DNA of 34,294 nt, taken from the NCBI GenBank assembly GCA_964654825.1, contig CAZZKG010000039.1:1-34294 (forward strand), given 5' to 3'. A model generated the notes under the pieces. That model had not been told where the DNA came from. It made no database searches and was given only the letters and a program-made list of their open reading frames with translations. Below, piece by piece: positions 24,204-31,585 of this stretch. Position numbers and translations under genes: made by a program. The first letter of the stretch is position 1. Every line of letters begins with the position of its first letter. Source of the DNA: CAZZKG01 sp964654825 (GTDB taxonomy: Bacteria > Gemmatimonadota > CAZMKB01).

Positions 24204-26234
24204 TCACGGATTGACAACCGTGAAATCGAAGAAATCCCGCGAATACACCAGGTCGGGATACAGTCCGAACTTCATGATGTAGGTGTACTCACCCAGCGGA
24301 GCGATGCCCGGAACGAACTGGTTCAGGTGCACCGACGGTGTCGCATTGGCCTGCATCGTTACCTGGAACGGTCCGAAGATTGGATTGCCCCAATATGGGG
24401 TCCCTCCCGGCAGGAGAACCTCGGACCACACCTGGAGAGAGACCGGGTAATCAGCCGTATTCTCCGCATCCACCTGGAATCCGAGATCGGTCCCCCTCGG
24501 AACGGTCTGGCTATCCGGCGTGAGCGTCACCGACACGGGGTACGTGAGCTCGAGAAACACATCATCGATGTACCAGCCGGGGCCGTTCCCGGAACCGTCG
24601 GAACCGAATGTGAACTTGAACTTGACATCTTCCCCGAGGTAACCGGTCAGATCGAACGTCACGAACTCCCAGCCGTCACTCGCCCCGGTGAAACCAGGTT
24701 CACCGTTCCATCCCATCGATGGCGTCGGGTAACCGCTGACCGGTGTGATGACATTGTAAGTCGAACCGCCGTCGGTCGAGATCTTCACGTTTCCACCGTC
24801 TCTGCCTGACTGAGTATCGTAGTAGTGGTAGAAATTGAAGGTCCCCGAAGTCGCCTCGACCAGGCTGTAAATTTTCGAGTAGAGCGGTGAGTTGGCGTTG
24901 TTGCCGTAAGCCCCGTCGAGATTGGTGGCCCAGCAGTTATCGCCCCAGTGAGCTCCGCCGGGACCGTAGCTCGAGGGTGCGCCCCACTCCCACATCATCA
25001 GACCTGTGTAACCGCCCTCGTCATCTTCGAAGCTCTCGGCCTGACCGAGGGCGAAGGAGACGGTGCTGGTATCACCCTCGACGATATTTGCGGTTTTCTT
25101 CTCACCGACGTAAGTCGCCATCACAGCTTCCACCTGATATGAAGCTCCCCCCGGTATGGTGAACGAGTAGTAGCCGTCGGCGGCCGTGGTCTGCGGAGCG
25201 AGCGGTGTGTTGAGAACCGACACGGTTGCCCCGTCGATCGGCTGTCCGTCGAGAGCGCTCCTGACCCAGCCTTCGAGGAAACCCGGCAGTGCCGCTTCGA
25301 GAGCGAAGTCGAGATGGGAAGAGCTGTCGGGCGGTACGTAAGTCGCCTGCTGCTGCGACCGATACCCGTATGAATTCGCCTCGACCGTGTAGGTCGTGTC
25401 GTCTTTACAGGACAGCTTGTAGAATCCCGTGGTGTCGGTCGATGAGGACCTGCTCCCGCCGACCAGGCTCACAGTCGCATCTAGCGGATCCCCGGTATCG
25501 ACATCCGTCACGTACCCCTCGATGCTCCCCATCGGCTCCGAGAGACCGGAAGACTGATAAATCTCCTTCGTGCCGGTGTTCTGCACTAAGGCGATAACCC
25601 CCATGTTCATATAGTTCCATGATGGGTCGATCGTGAAATTCCGGGTGATGGTCACATTCTCACCCGGGTTCGAGATGAGCAGGGTTTCCTCCGGCAGGAT
25701 GTCCCTCACGACATTGTTATATACCTCCCCACCCGATGGGAGTGAATCCTCGTAGACCACGAACATGACGACATTGGTGCCGCCCGGCAGCGCATCGATC
25801 ACTTCTATGTGGGCTTCGACATTCCCTGAAGTGTCGTCAAGCGTACCGTAGAACTCGAGTAAGAGGGGGGATGGATCTCCGAGATGACTGTTGATGACGG
25901 TCACGTATTCCCCGTACGTACCGGTCCAGCCGCCGACCACGTCCTCCCACCCGTCGAAATGGCAGGTGGGGAATGCCGGTGAGGGATCGTACCACTCGAC
26001 CCGTCCCTCGGTTTCAGGGGTTGAGAACTCATCACCCCAATGGTATCTCAATATGACGAATTGCTGAGGATCATACACTTTCGACAGACTGTCGAGAGCC
26101 GCTTCCGCGTAAGGGCAGAAGCCTCACCAGGTGCCTGTCGCGAGTTCGGCGACGACGGTCCTGTCCGTCCCGCTCCATGCGAGAGCCGGAACCGCCAGCG
26201 AAAGGATCACGGAGACGAGAATGAGATTTTTCAT
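24204..26234 (-). CDS. Probable selenoprotein: exported Omp28-like thioredoxin-fold multidomain protein with in-frame TGA
   Basis: 676 aa if TGA at 26126-26124 is read as selenocysteine (residue 37). A signal peptide (1-19) follows ATG 26234 with RBS GAGGAGGTGGCAAG. The active-site strand is VVAELATGTW-U-GFCPYAEAALD, so the usual CxxC becomes U37-x-x-C40. Downstream RYHWGDEF...TEGRVEWY...PTCHFDG and MGVIALVQNTGTKEIYQ match the pattern of Omp28/thioredoxin-like exported proteins (to about residue 232). Then come two carboxypeptidase-regulatory-like modules (about 236-400), a jelly-roll/MAM-like module (about 400-565) with GWYIDDVFLEL, and a C-terminal beta domain (about 570-676). It probably acts in the periplasm or on the surface in thiol redox chemistry. 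The frame is perfectly open on both sides of the TGA. Alternatives are a nonsense mutation or a consensus error; selA/selB/selC are not in the window. Confidence 0.75.
26081..26126 (-). promoter_or_regulatory. UGA codon and candidate bacterial SECIS hairpins
   Basis: On the transcript strand UGA (26126-26124) is followed by GCUUCUGC / GCGGAAGC (26122-26115 with 26108-26101; 8 bp with one G-U; 6-nt loop). Next comes UCGACA / UGUCGA (26095-26090 with 26086-26081; 6 bp perfect; loop GUC). The second apical loop starts 34 nt after the UGA and begins with G, as described for bacterial SECIS elements (loop about 16-37 nt from UGA, G near its start). Confidence 0.5.
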
Positions 26235-26289
26235 CTTGCCACCTCCTCGTAGAGTATGCGGAGTACGTATTTCCGTAATGGACCCCTGA

Positions 26290-26318
26290 ATTGTAACATG
26301 CCAGCAATATTTTGTCAA
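26290..26318 (-). promoter_or_regulatory. Promoter of the selenoprotein gene
   Basis: Minus strand: TTGACA (26318-26313), 17 nt, TACAAT (26295-26290), about 55 nt before the ATG at 26234. It supports 26234, not a site after the TGA, as the true start. Confidence 0.7.
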
Positions 26319-26377
26319 CCGAGGGAACGCCTTCCTCCCGCAGGGGAAAGAGCTGCTGGCCTGTTCGAATGCGAGTA

Positions 26378-26406
26378 TTGACAGATTGTTCACCCTCTCC
26401 TATAAT
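26378..26406 (+). promoter_or_regulatory. Full-consensus sigma-70 promoter of the LVIVD gene
   Basis: TTGACA (26378-26383), exactly 17 nt, TATAAT (26401-26406): both hexamers perfect. It is divergent from the selenoprotein promoter and 60 nt away. Leader about 120 nt. Confidence 0.75.
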
Positions 26407-26531
26407 AGGTTTAGAGTTCCGGCCGTATCTGGGGGAAGAGAAACAGTTTCAGGCTTTCTTTGGATTCAATATCACTGCGATTGAGAAAATACAATCCTGC
26501 TGTCCAACGATCCGAATGAAGGAGGCATGAA

Positions 26532-27896
26532 ATGAGGATCTCTTCTGTTACCACATTCCTTCTTATTTTACCATTTTTCCTTCAGGCAGGAGGTGAAGAT
26601 GTAAGGAACCCCAAACACGGTGGCGGCGGTAAGCCGGTAACCCTTCTCAGTGAAGATCAGACCCTCACAACCAGAGCTGATTCTCTCAACATGAGACTCG
26701 TCGGCCATCACCCCACGTCGTGGTCCACCAGGGGAATTGCCGTGAGAGGCAACTATACATACGTCGCTGATTTCATGGCGGGTTTCAGGATAATCTCGGT
26801 GGCTGACCCGGAAAACCCGGTTGAAGTGGGCTACTACCTGACACCTGGCGAAGCTGAAGATGTTTTTATAGATGGCTCATATGCTTACGTGGCGGATGGC
26901 TCCGAAGATCTGAGGATCATCTCCATATCAGATCCCGCAAACCCGGTTGAAGTAGGCTTTTATAATACCACTGATGCATTCTGGGATGTCAAGGTCCACG
27001 GTTCGAACGCTTACGCCGCGAACGCAAACTACGGGATGAAAGTGATTTCCATACTGAATCCGGAGAACCCGGTGGAGATCGGATCGTACGATACGCATTT
27101 CGCCTGGAATGTGACAATAGAAGACACTTTAGCCTACATCGCCGATGCATCCGGAGGGCTTCTGATAGTCTCAATATCAGATCCCACCAACCCGGTCGAA
27201 GTCGGACGGTATGAGACCCCGGATTTCGATGACTTCAGGGATGTAGTTATCAGCACACCCTATGCCTACACTGCAGAGGGAAACACAGGATTCAAGATAT
27301 ACTCGGTTTCTGATCCAACAAACCCTGTTCTCCTGGGTTCGTACGATACGAGTGGTTACTCGCATGCCATAGACATAGACGGCTCCTTCGCGTACATTGC
27401 TGACGGTGCAGCAGGTGTAAGAGTGATTGATTTCTCCGACCGACAGAATCCCACCGAAGTCGGGTATTACAATACCAGCGAATACTCGCTGGATGTTGAT
27501 GTTTACGGATCTTATGTCTATGTTGCTGATCGTGCCGGGGGGCTATTGATTCTCGAGTACACCGGACCTACCGGTATTGAGGATTCAGCAGATGAAGGAG
27601 CCCTCTTCCCCCGGACCGGTGCCCTCTCACAGAACTACCCGAATCCATTCAATCCCTCGACTACGATCTCTTTCGATATCCCGGGCGAGAGAAGCGGAAA
27701 AGCACGTCTTGAAGTTTATGATATTCGGGGGAGACATATCAGAACATTGATCGATACTGTTCTCGAGCCGGGCAATCATCAGACAATCTGGAACGGGAGA
27801 GATGACAGAGGGCTGCCAGTACCGTCAGGTATTTACTTCTGTACATTGAAAACAGGGGACAGAGTGTACTCGAGAAAGATGACCGTGATGAAATAA
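26532..27896 (+). CDS. Secreted seven-bladed LVIVD-repeat propeller with FlgD-like C-terminal sorting module
   Basis: 454 aa with a signal peptide (MRISSVTTFLLILPFFLQAGG). Seven repeats of about 42 aa follow (about residues 50-345), each with the pattern 'v-v-G-s-y-A-Y-v-A-D-g-G-l-r-I-i-s-i-s-D-P-t-N-P-v-e-v-G-y-y'. This is the LVIVD/choice-of-anchor type, predicted to close one seven-bladed propeller. The last 90 aa begin SQNYPNPFNPSTTISFDIP and end SGIYFCTLKTGDRVYSRKMTV, the FlgD-Ig-like C-terminal module used as a type IX-like secretion/anchoring signal in FCB bacteria. ATG 26532 has GGAGG 6 nt upstream; an ATG at 26527 is followed at once by TGA. It is the only protein in the window with this tag. 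Confidence 0.88.
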   Translation: MRISSVTTFLLILPFFLQAGGEDVRNPKHGGGGKPVTLLSEDQTLTTRADSLNMRLVGHHPTSWSTRGIAVRGNYTYVADFMAGFRIISVADPENPVEVGYYLTPGEAEDVFIDGSYAYVADGSEDLRIISISDPANPVEVGFYNTTDAFWDVKVHGSNAYAANANYGMKVISILNPENPVEIGSYDTHFAWNVTIEDTLAYIADASGGLLIVSISDPTNPVEVGRYETPDFDDFRDVVISTPYAYTAEGNTGFKIYSVSDPTNPVLLGSYDTSGYSHAIDIDGSFAYIADGAAGVRVIDFSDRQNPTEVGYYNTSEYSLDVDVYGSYVYVADRAGGLLILEYTGPTGIEDSADEGALFPRTGALSQNYPNPFNPSTTISFDIPGERSGKARLEVYDIRGRHIRTLIDTVLEPGNHQTIWNGRDDRGLPVPSGIYFCTLKTGDRVYSRKMTVMK

Positions 27897-27997
27897 AATT
27901 GAGTTGAGGAAATGCCCCGCAAAGGTATTCGTCCAATCACGAAGTGTATATTATAGAACCACTAACAGGAATAACAGCAAATATCGTCCATTCGTAC

Positions 27998-28026
27998 TTG
28001 ACATGCCCCCTTCCGGTACCTATAGA
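27998..28026 (+). promoter_or_regulatory. Promoter of the globin gene
   Basis: TTGACA (27998-28003), 17 nt, TATAGA (28021-28026). Leader about 128 nt before the ATG at 28161. Confidence 0.65.
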
Positions 28027-28060
28027 ATGACATCGGCGCTATCTGCGCTCATCAAGCAGC

Positions 28061-28077
28061 ATCGAACGTTGTTCGAT
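28061..28077 (+). promoter_or_regulatory. Perfect inverted repeat in the globin leader
   Basis: ATCGAAC-GTT-GTTCGAT, 7-bp arms with a 3-nt centre, about 30 nt downstream of the predicted transcription start. It could be an operator for a dimeric regulator or an RNA hairpin. Confidence 0.4.
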
Positions 28078-28160
28078 ATCCACAGGATTCTTGATGCCCG
28101 GCTCAAGGGGATGAGAGTATCCACATTTTCCATTAATTGTTCTTCGACTCGAGGGGGAAC

Positions 28161-28724
28161 ATGAGAAGAATATTTTTTGTTTATGCGATCATCGGCTTCG
28201 TGGTGTTATCCACCCAGCTTGGTAACACCACCGACACGCTTGTTGCACAGCAGTCCCCCAAGGCTGAATCCATAACCCCACAGAAACTCAGCGTCGCCGA
28301 GCAGGTCCTTTCTCTGGAGAATAATTGCGCCGCAACAGCTGAAGCAAGATCAAACCGGAATGCAGCGACACCGCTCTATGAACGGCTCGGCGGGGAGAAG
28401 AAGATTCACGATCTGGCCAGGGAGATCGTGAGACTTCACCTTCAAAACGATGCGATCAAACACCTCTTCACCGGACTTGATACAGATCTATTAGCGAAGC
28501 GGGTAGCCGAATTCGTGATTTCCGGTACGGGTGGTCCGGATATCTATACCGGACGGGATATGAAAACTTCTCATGAACACCTGGCGCTCACGAATGCGGA
28601 TTTCCTGGCAGCAGGTGGTGACGTGATTCAGGCGATGAAGAACCTCGGCCACGGCGAAGAAGAGATCGACGAGGTTGTGTGCATTCTGGTCTCGTTGCGC
28701 GACCAGGTAATCTTCGGAGAATAA
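28161..28724 (+). CDS. Exported group 1 truncated hemoglobin
   Basis: 187 aa. Residues 1-30 look like an uncleaved anchor or signal peptide (MRRIFFVYAIIGFVVLSTQL), then a linker of about 40 aa, then a TrHb1 globin fold (about 72-187). Family marks are PLYERLGGEKKIHDL at the start and GPDIYTGRDMKTSHEHLALTNADF, where His138 matches the proximal heme ligand (compare 'YTGAPMKQVH' of M. tuberculosis HbN). The B10 position, a Tyr in NO-detoxifying TrHb1, seems to be Val here (REIVRLHLQND), so ligand chemistry may differ. It probably binds heme in the periplasm. ATG 28161 has GAGGGGG upstream. It stands alone with its own promoter. Confidence 0.85.
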   Translation: MRRIFFVYAIIGFVVLSTQLGNTTDTLVAQQSPKAESITPQKLSVAEQVLSLENNCAATAEARSNRNAATPLYERLGGEKKIHDLAREIVRLHLQNDAIKHLFTGLDTDLLAKRVAEFVISGTGGPDIYTGRDMKTSHEHLALTNADFLAAGGDVIQAMKNLGHGEEEIDEVVCILVSLRDQVIFGE

Positions 28725-28901
28725 TACCGGTAAAATTTACATCAGTCCCACATATGATAGTATTAAATCGGGTTGCGACGGTATCAGAATAGCTCTCAGA
28801 GAGCCAGGTTTTGTCGATCGTCGATAACGGTGGACTGCCGCCCCTTACTTCAGAGATCGGGGCAGAGTGAAAAGATCAATCGGGAGCGCCCCATTTTACC
28901 G

Positions 28902-31340
28902 CTACGGCAGAGAGCCGGTGTACACGAGCTTCACGGCATCCGCGATCACGTATCCGTCTGCATCGTCTGAAAGCATGATCCCCTGGGAACGATTGTTGTC
29001 GAATTCGAAGCTGCCGAGATACACCCACTCATCATCAGGGGTGGACTGATCGACCAGTATCCAGTTGCTCAAGCTGTCCCTGTCCCGTACCCGGTAATGA
29101 GCATCCGTTGCCATGAGAGGTGAATATGGATGATCGAACTTCCAGACGAACACGCCGTATTTTCCCGGCGAGACGACGTTATCGACCCTCCAGCCGGCTG
29201 TGTTGTCACCGCTGCCTGCCGGATTGTACATGAAACTCCCTCCATCGGCATCGGCATAGTTCATCGTCTGCCATGATCCGTCCATGATCCGGAATCCGGC
29301 ATCGGTATCGTCGACTACCGGGGTTGTCACTCCCTCCCTGAGCATGGCCGGGTCACCGTAGAGATTGTAATCATACATGTTCATATACTCGTACACGTGA
29401 TCCCAGCCGTAATTCTGGTTACTGTAGAATTTACCATCGTAGAGAGCGTTACCCACCATTTCGGAACCATCGGGACCGTCTATCATGAAACGGTTGAATT
29501 CATAACAGAGCGACTCCGCACCACCCGGCGATGCAGGCCAGTCAGCCGACACCGCAGCCGGACGCGAAGCGCTGAGCATGGCTGCCGCTGCACCGAAGAA
29601 ATGTTTGGTGAGGAGATCCACCCCCAGGTTACCATAAATTGTGGGCTCGGGATATCCGACCAGACAGGAAACCGCGAATACGATCGACGGATAATCGTCA
29701 TCCAGATTCGAGTTAACGCTGATGAGAAAGGGCATCGACAGCTCGTTGCTCTCGGGGACACCGTCACCGTCATCCCACTGCCAGATACTTCTGCCCACCC
29801 CGTTCGGCCCGCCGTGACCCGACCAGTTGACCACAGCGTACTGGCCGTTTCTCCAGTCGGTGATGAACGCGGATTCACTGATGGCAGGCCAGCTGTAATC
29901 CGAGGTTCTCAGACCGGCCTGCTCACTGTAGCGGCTGACCGTCCAGCCGCCAAGGATATCGGTTTCGATCTGATCCTGCAGTCTGGCACCGTCGCAGAAC
30001 GGATAACCCTGGTAGTCCTGGTTCTCGAAGAAGAGGATCGCCCCCGGCTGAAGCGCCTGGTTTTTCCACGGACCGGTGTCCTGCTCGAATGATGCGATCT
30101 TGTTCAACGCATAGTTAACCCGGTTCGGCAGGCTGGTGGGGATTCGGCCAACATAAATATCCGCCAGGAAATCGGGACTGTCATCACCGTATTCGCCGTA
30201 GTATCCATCGCCGTCACTGTCCCATGACTCGTCGTCTGGAAGCGACAGGTCGGCGTAGTAGTAGTCCGTCGGTACCTCACCGGGGTAGGTGTAAGGATCG
30301 TCAACGTCGAAATTGTGATCATTCGGGTCCGGAAAACAGTAACGCATGGGGACCGTCTCGTAGTCACCCACAATCAGCAGGTGCTCGACACCCCAGGTCA
30401 GATACGAAGCCCTGAAAAAATTGCGAATCTGCTCGGCGAGATCACGGCCGGACTGCTGCGCGATCGAAGGGTTGCTGACGAGCAAGATCAGAACATTGTT
30501 CCCGGTGTCCTTCTTCCATTGATAGAAACTGGAAGATGTTATATAGTCAACGAGCGATTCATCGGTGAGGATGACGTAGTCATAGGGTTCCTGCATTGTC
30601 TCGGTAAGAGCTTTTGAAGGAATATACAACCCTTTCATCTCATCATAATTGATGAACAGCTTAGCTGCGCGCGCATCCGCAATTTGATCCCGCTTATCTT
30701 CCTCTATTTTACGGGCCTCTGCGCTGCCCTCGGAGGGTAAGTCATAGTCGACGACGATCCGAGCAGAGTTGTAGGAGTGAAGCCTGCCGGAGAGAGGCCG
30801 GTAGCTGAGCGGACAGACGGACACGGACACGTAGGAGTATTTTCTCAGTGTCCCGGCACCTGTGAGTTTTCCTTCAAATTCGGGGTAGGCGTCATCGAGT
30901 GAGTAGACGGCATCGAAATTATTCTGCCACTCCTCACGCATTTTCTCGATCTGCCCGGAATCACGTGTCAACGGCAGGATCATGGGAGCAGGTTTGATGC
31001 GGTAGGTACCGGGTACTGCGAGTTCTCCGGCACGCGTAACCTCGACGGAGCTCGCCTTCGCACCCGGAGGGAGAGCGATCATGAAATTCTCTACCGGTAA
31101 CTGTGGTTTGCCGGGGACAGACACATAACCTGTTTTCTCATTCTTAAGAACTTGATGGCCACCTTCGGTCACTACTTCAAATGACTCGATCCCGAGGAGC
31201 GTCACCTGAACTGTTAGCCGGCCGCTCTCCTGTGTGTTGGAACTTACTGCTGCTGCAGGCTGCACCATAACGCAGAGCCCCACCGCAAGGCCAATCAGAA
31301 TTCCCGGAAGTTTTGCACGTCTCAATCTTTTTGATCTCAT
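28902..31340 (-). CDS. Secreted gingipain-like C25 cysteine protease with golvesin-like C-terminal domain
   Basis: 812 aa. Signal peptide about 1-31; C25 propeptide-like region about 40-200 (LPVENFMIALPPGAKASSVE); catalytic region about 250-670, with the His in VNWSGHGGPNG (His509) and the Cys in IVFAVSCLVGYPE (Cys559), the Cys/His dyad of peptidase family C25. DSDGDGYYGEYGDD (about 374-387) could bind calcium. Residues about 675-810 (TDAGFRIMDGSW ... GKYGVFVWKF ... DADGYVIADAVKLVY) form a golvesin C-terminal-like beta domain, probably for attachment or substrate contact. ATG 31340 follows AGGAGGCGGGGAG; the stop is TAG. It has its own promoter. No FlgD-type tag is present, so its export route differs from classical gingipains. 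Confidence 0.9.
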   Translation of the reverse strand: MRSKRLRRAKLPGILIGLAVGLCVMVQPAAAVSSNTQESGRLTVQVTLLGIESFEVVTEGGHQVLKNEKTGYVSVPGKPQLPVENFMIALPPGAKASSVEVTRAGELAVPGTYRIKPAPMILPLTRDSGQIEKMREEWQNNFDAVYSLDDAYPEFEGKLTGAGTLRKYSYVSVSVCPLSYRPLSGRLHSYNSARIVVDYDLPSEGSAEARKIEEDKRDQIADARAAKLFINYDEMKGLYIPSKALTETMQEPYDYVILTDESLVDYITSSSFYQWKKDTGNNVLILLVSNPSIAQQSGRDLAEQIRNFFRASYLTWGVEHLLIVGDYETVPMRYCFPDPNDHNFDVDDPYTYPGEVPTDYYYADLSLPDDESWDSDGDGYYGEYGDDSPDFLADIYVGRIPTSLPNRVNYALNKIASFEQDTGPWKNQALQPGAILFFENQDYQGYPFCDGARLQDQIETDILGGWTVSRYSEQAGLRTSDYSWPAISESAFITDWRNGQYAVVNWSGHGGPNGVGRSIWQWDDGDGVPESNELSMPFLISVNSNLDDDYPSIVFAVSCLVGYPEPTIYGNLGVDLLTKHFFGAAAAMLSASRPAAVSADWPASPGGAESLCYEFNRFMIDGPDGSEMVGNALYDGKFYSNQNYGWDHVYEYMNMYDYNLYGDPAMLREGVTTPVVDDTDAGFRIMDGSWQTMNYADADGGSFMYNPAGSGDNTAGWRVDNVVSPGKYGVFVWKFDHPYSPLMATDAHYRVRDRDSLSNWILVDQSTPDDEWVYLGSFEFDNNRSQGIMLSDDADGYVIADAVKLVYTGSLP

Positions 31341-31429
31341 CTCCCCGCCTCCTTCATCGGTACGTGATCAGTGTGGACATGTTCCGATTCAACTGCCCAC
31401 AAATGATATGAAATTCAACATCGGTGTCA

Positions 31430-31462
31430 GGGTCTTCCGAAACCGGATGATCATGAAGACCC
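31430..31462 (-). promoter_or_regulatory. 5'-end hairpin of the C25 protease transcript
   Basis: GGGTCTTC / GAAGACCC (31462-31455 with 31437-31430), 8 bp perfect with a 17-nt loop, lying within a few nt of the predicted transcript start. Such a hairpin may protect the mRNA 5' end. Confidence 0.4.
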
Positions 31463-31471
31463 CTTCAATGT

Positions 31472-31501
31472 ATTGTAACACAACCGGGCGGATAATGTCA
31501 A
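31472..31501 (-). promoter_or_regulatory. Promoter of the C25 protease gene
   Basis: Minus strand: TTGACA (31501-31496), 18 nt, TACAAT (31477-31472). Leader about 125 nt before the ATG at 31340. Confidence 0.65.
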
Positions 31502-31585
31502 TGACCCGAAATCTGTATGTCCCTGAATCATCAACTCGAAACCGCAGTTCTCAGGATCAGTGAAGAAGAGCGATCTACTTGTGCT

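Noticed and set aside
24204..26078. Start of the thioredoxin-like protein at GTG 26078, giving 624 aa
   Set aside because: It lacks an RBS and a signal peptide and deletes the active site. The upstream frame with RBS, signal peptide and promoter is continuous through one TGA.
28789..28810. Rho-independent terminator after the globin gene (GCTCT-CAG-AGAGC then TTTT)
   Set aside because: The stem is only 5 bp and the T run is short; too weak to list.
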